A stretch of DNA of 53,294 nt from Candidatus Acidiferrales bacterium. Lineage in GTDB: Bacteria; Acidobacteriota; Terriglobia; Acidoferrales; UBA7541. Under the pieces are notes generated by a model. That model had not been told where the DNA came from and did no database searches. It worked only from the letters and a program-made list of their open reading frames with translations. The stretch's first letter is position 1; every line of letters begins with the position of its first letter. Shown piece by piece: positions 52,170 to 53,294 of this stretch. The position numbers and the translations under genes are program-made. The stretch is taken from contig JASHYE010000326.1 of assembly GCA_030043155.1 (NCBI GenBank), forward strand, positions 1 through 53,294, written 5' to 3'.

Positions 52170-53294
52170 CTAGAACGAATATCGAAGCGAAAAAGTAATG
52201 TTGTTGCCGTTAAAATCCTGCAACGGCAGTGGGGCTAATCCCACAGGGTTCGCGATTCCGTGATCGTTGTATCCATAGTAGTTCCACGCGGTTTTGTACG
52301 AAACGCCTTTGTAAAGATCAATCATCAAGCTCGCGGAAGGCTTCAGGTAATTGAAATCGAGCGGGCCGGTTGGCTGAAGGGCGTTGAGGAACAACGTGTT
52401 GCCGCGAGCAATAGTTCCCGAGTAGCCCAATGACGCGGTGACACGCTTATAAGGCTTCCACATCATGTCCCCGTACGCGTAATGGTCTGTATTCGAGTAG
52501 AACGCAAGCGCTCCTAGCGGACCCGTAGCGCCCGCAACGGGACACGGTGTTGTAAACACTGTTGACCCTGGCTCCGCGAAGCAAATCTCGGTCTGCGTGA
52601 AGATATCGACATAGCTATAACCGAAATCAATCCACAGGTGCACATTGGGCGCTAGAGTGGCGCCAAAGCTATAAGTACGGCCGTGTTCAAGGTTATCCAC
52701 GGTGAACACATTGTCGCGGTTTTCGTGGATGTCAATGGCACCATCCACCGTGGCCCACGGCTTCGGCGTGTATGTGGCATGAATTTTGTAACTCTGCACC
52801 TGTCGCGGGCTGATCCGTGTAAACGAATTGTCGTTGTAGCCGAACATAAAATCGGCCCCGATGCGAAAAGTATCGGTGGGACGTGCCGACACGCCCAAGA
52901 GCAATTCGTTCTCATGGATGTCCGTCAGGTTTCGCGAAGTATCATTGCCAGCTTCGGGTACAGGGTTCGTTGGCGATCCTTCGATGATGGAGCCGTCGGC
53001 ATTCAGTGTGCAACCTGCCGGCAGAGCGCCGGAAACTAGCGCACAATCACCGCGTGCAGCAAGGAAATCATTCCCGGCGTTCGCGGTAGCGCCGCCTGGA
53101 AAATAAACTTCGCCCGTATCGAACGTGGCACTAAAATCCGCGATGGTTCGGTCCGTATACGAGTACCCGATTCGCGCATTGACCCGGCGCGAAACCCGAT
53201 ACTGAAGCTCGACTATGTTCGACTTCATGTTCTGCCCCAGGAATTGCGAGACAAGCTCATTCACAATGTCCGCAGCAGATCCCGATGTGTGCTG
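52170..53294 (-). CDS. Outer-membrane barrel of the MtrB/PioB-like type, 5' end off the right edge
   Basis: About 374 residues are visible and the frame stays open to the last base, so the start is outside the window. The sequence is a series of amphipathic strands with repeated aromatics (RIGYSYTDRTIADFSATF, HLWIDFGYSYVDIF, NITFSLRYSF) and ends in Phe. In MtrB-like proteins such barrels hold a multihaem cytochrome across the outer membrane for extracellular electron transfer. The neighbouring cytochromes fit this, but a plain porin cannot be ruled out. Confidence 0.7.
   Translation of the reverse strand, partial: QHTSGSAADIVNELVSQFLGQNMKSNIVELQYRVSRRVNARIGYSYTDRTIADFSATFDTGEVYFPGGATANAGNDFLAARGDCALVSGALPAGCTLNADGSIIEGSPTNPVPEAGNDTSRNLTDIHENELLLGVSARPTDTFRIGADFMFGYNDNSFTRISPRQVQSYKIHATYTPKPWATVDGAIDIHENRDNVFTVDNLEHGRTYSFGATLAPNVHLWIDFGYSYVDIFTQTEICFAEPGSTVFTTPCPVAGATGPLGALAFYSNTDHYAYGDMMWKPYKRVTASLGYSGTIARGNTLFLNALQPTGPLDFNYLKPSASLMIDLYKGVSYKTAWNYYGYNDHGIANPVGLAPLPLQDFNGNNITFSLRYSF

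Overview
The window looks like chromosomal DNA from a Gram-negative soil or sediment bacterium, most likely an Acidobacteriota. This is inferred from the moderate-to-high GC content, the chemosensory repertoire, the MtrB/PioB-like outer-membrane protein and the style of the integrase; it is not proven. About 45 protein genes, one tRNA, one integrase pseudogene and four fluoride (crcB-motif) riboswitches can be supported.

Layout. (1) 1-8.6 kb, minus strand: a chemosensory cluster (unknown 571-aa protein, receiver, CheW, MCP, CheR running off the left edge) and an NtrC-type response regulator with its GAF/PAS histidine kinase. (2) 8.9-17.0 kb, plus strand: a very good sigma-54 promoter, a small secreted TonB-domain protein, then a complete chemotaxis operon (MCP, CheW, CheR, CheA, CheB, CheY, CheX), mostly joined by 4-nt ATGA overlaps. 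A PilZ protein faces it. (3) 18.1-19.3 kb: tRNA-Glu(CTC) followed by a decayed tyrosine recombinase, the scar of an old integration. (4) 19.6-44.6 kb: a fluoride-response island, the main discovery here. (5) 44.7-53.3 kb, minus strand: a nitrite/NO module (NnrS, a small Cys protein, RIC iron-sulfur repair protein, Crp/Fnr regulator, beta-barrel protein, copper nitrite reductase, cupredoxin lipoprotein) and an electron-transfer set (small membrane protein, NapC-type tetraheme protein, cytochrome c, MtrB/PioB-like barrel).

The fluoride island has four separate transcription units. Each starts with a -35/-10 promoter placed so that the transcript begins within a few bases of the aptamer. Unit A (plus) encodes two MutS-family ATPases. 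Unit B (minus) encodes a dynamin-like GTPase, the fluoride channel CrcB, a Cys-rich protein, a double-DUF190 protein, a DUF190 protein, an AAA-type ATPase, a second dynamin-like GTPase and inorganic pyrophosphatase (a classical fluoride target). Unit C (minus) encodes a metallophosphoesterase, a HEAT-like repeat protein and a third dynamin-like GTPase with a Cys-rich tail. Unit D (minus) encodes a seven-gene membrane complex related to formate hydrogenlyase/hydrogenase-4, whose large subunit has lost the Ni-Fe cysteines, so it is an energy-converting-hydrogenase-related (Ehr-type) complex rather than a hydrogenase. CrcB would export fluoride, pyrophosphatase would replace an inhibited enzyme, and the GTPases and proton-pump-like complex may protect the membrane and its ion gradients; that last part is inference.

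The riboswitch calls rest on hand alignment to the crcB motif and hand-drawn pairings. No covariance search was run. Protein calls rest on motifs read by eye.
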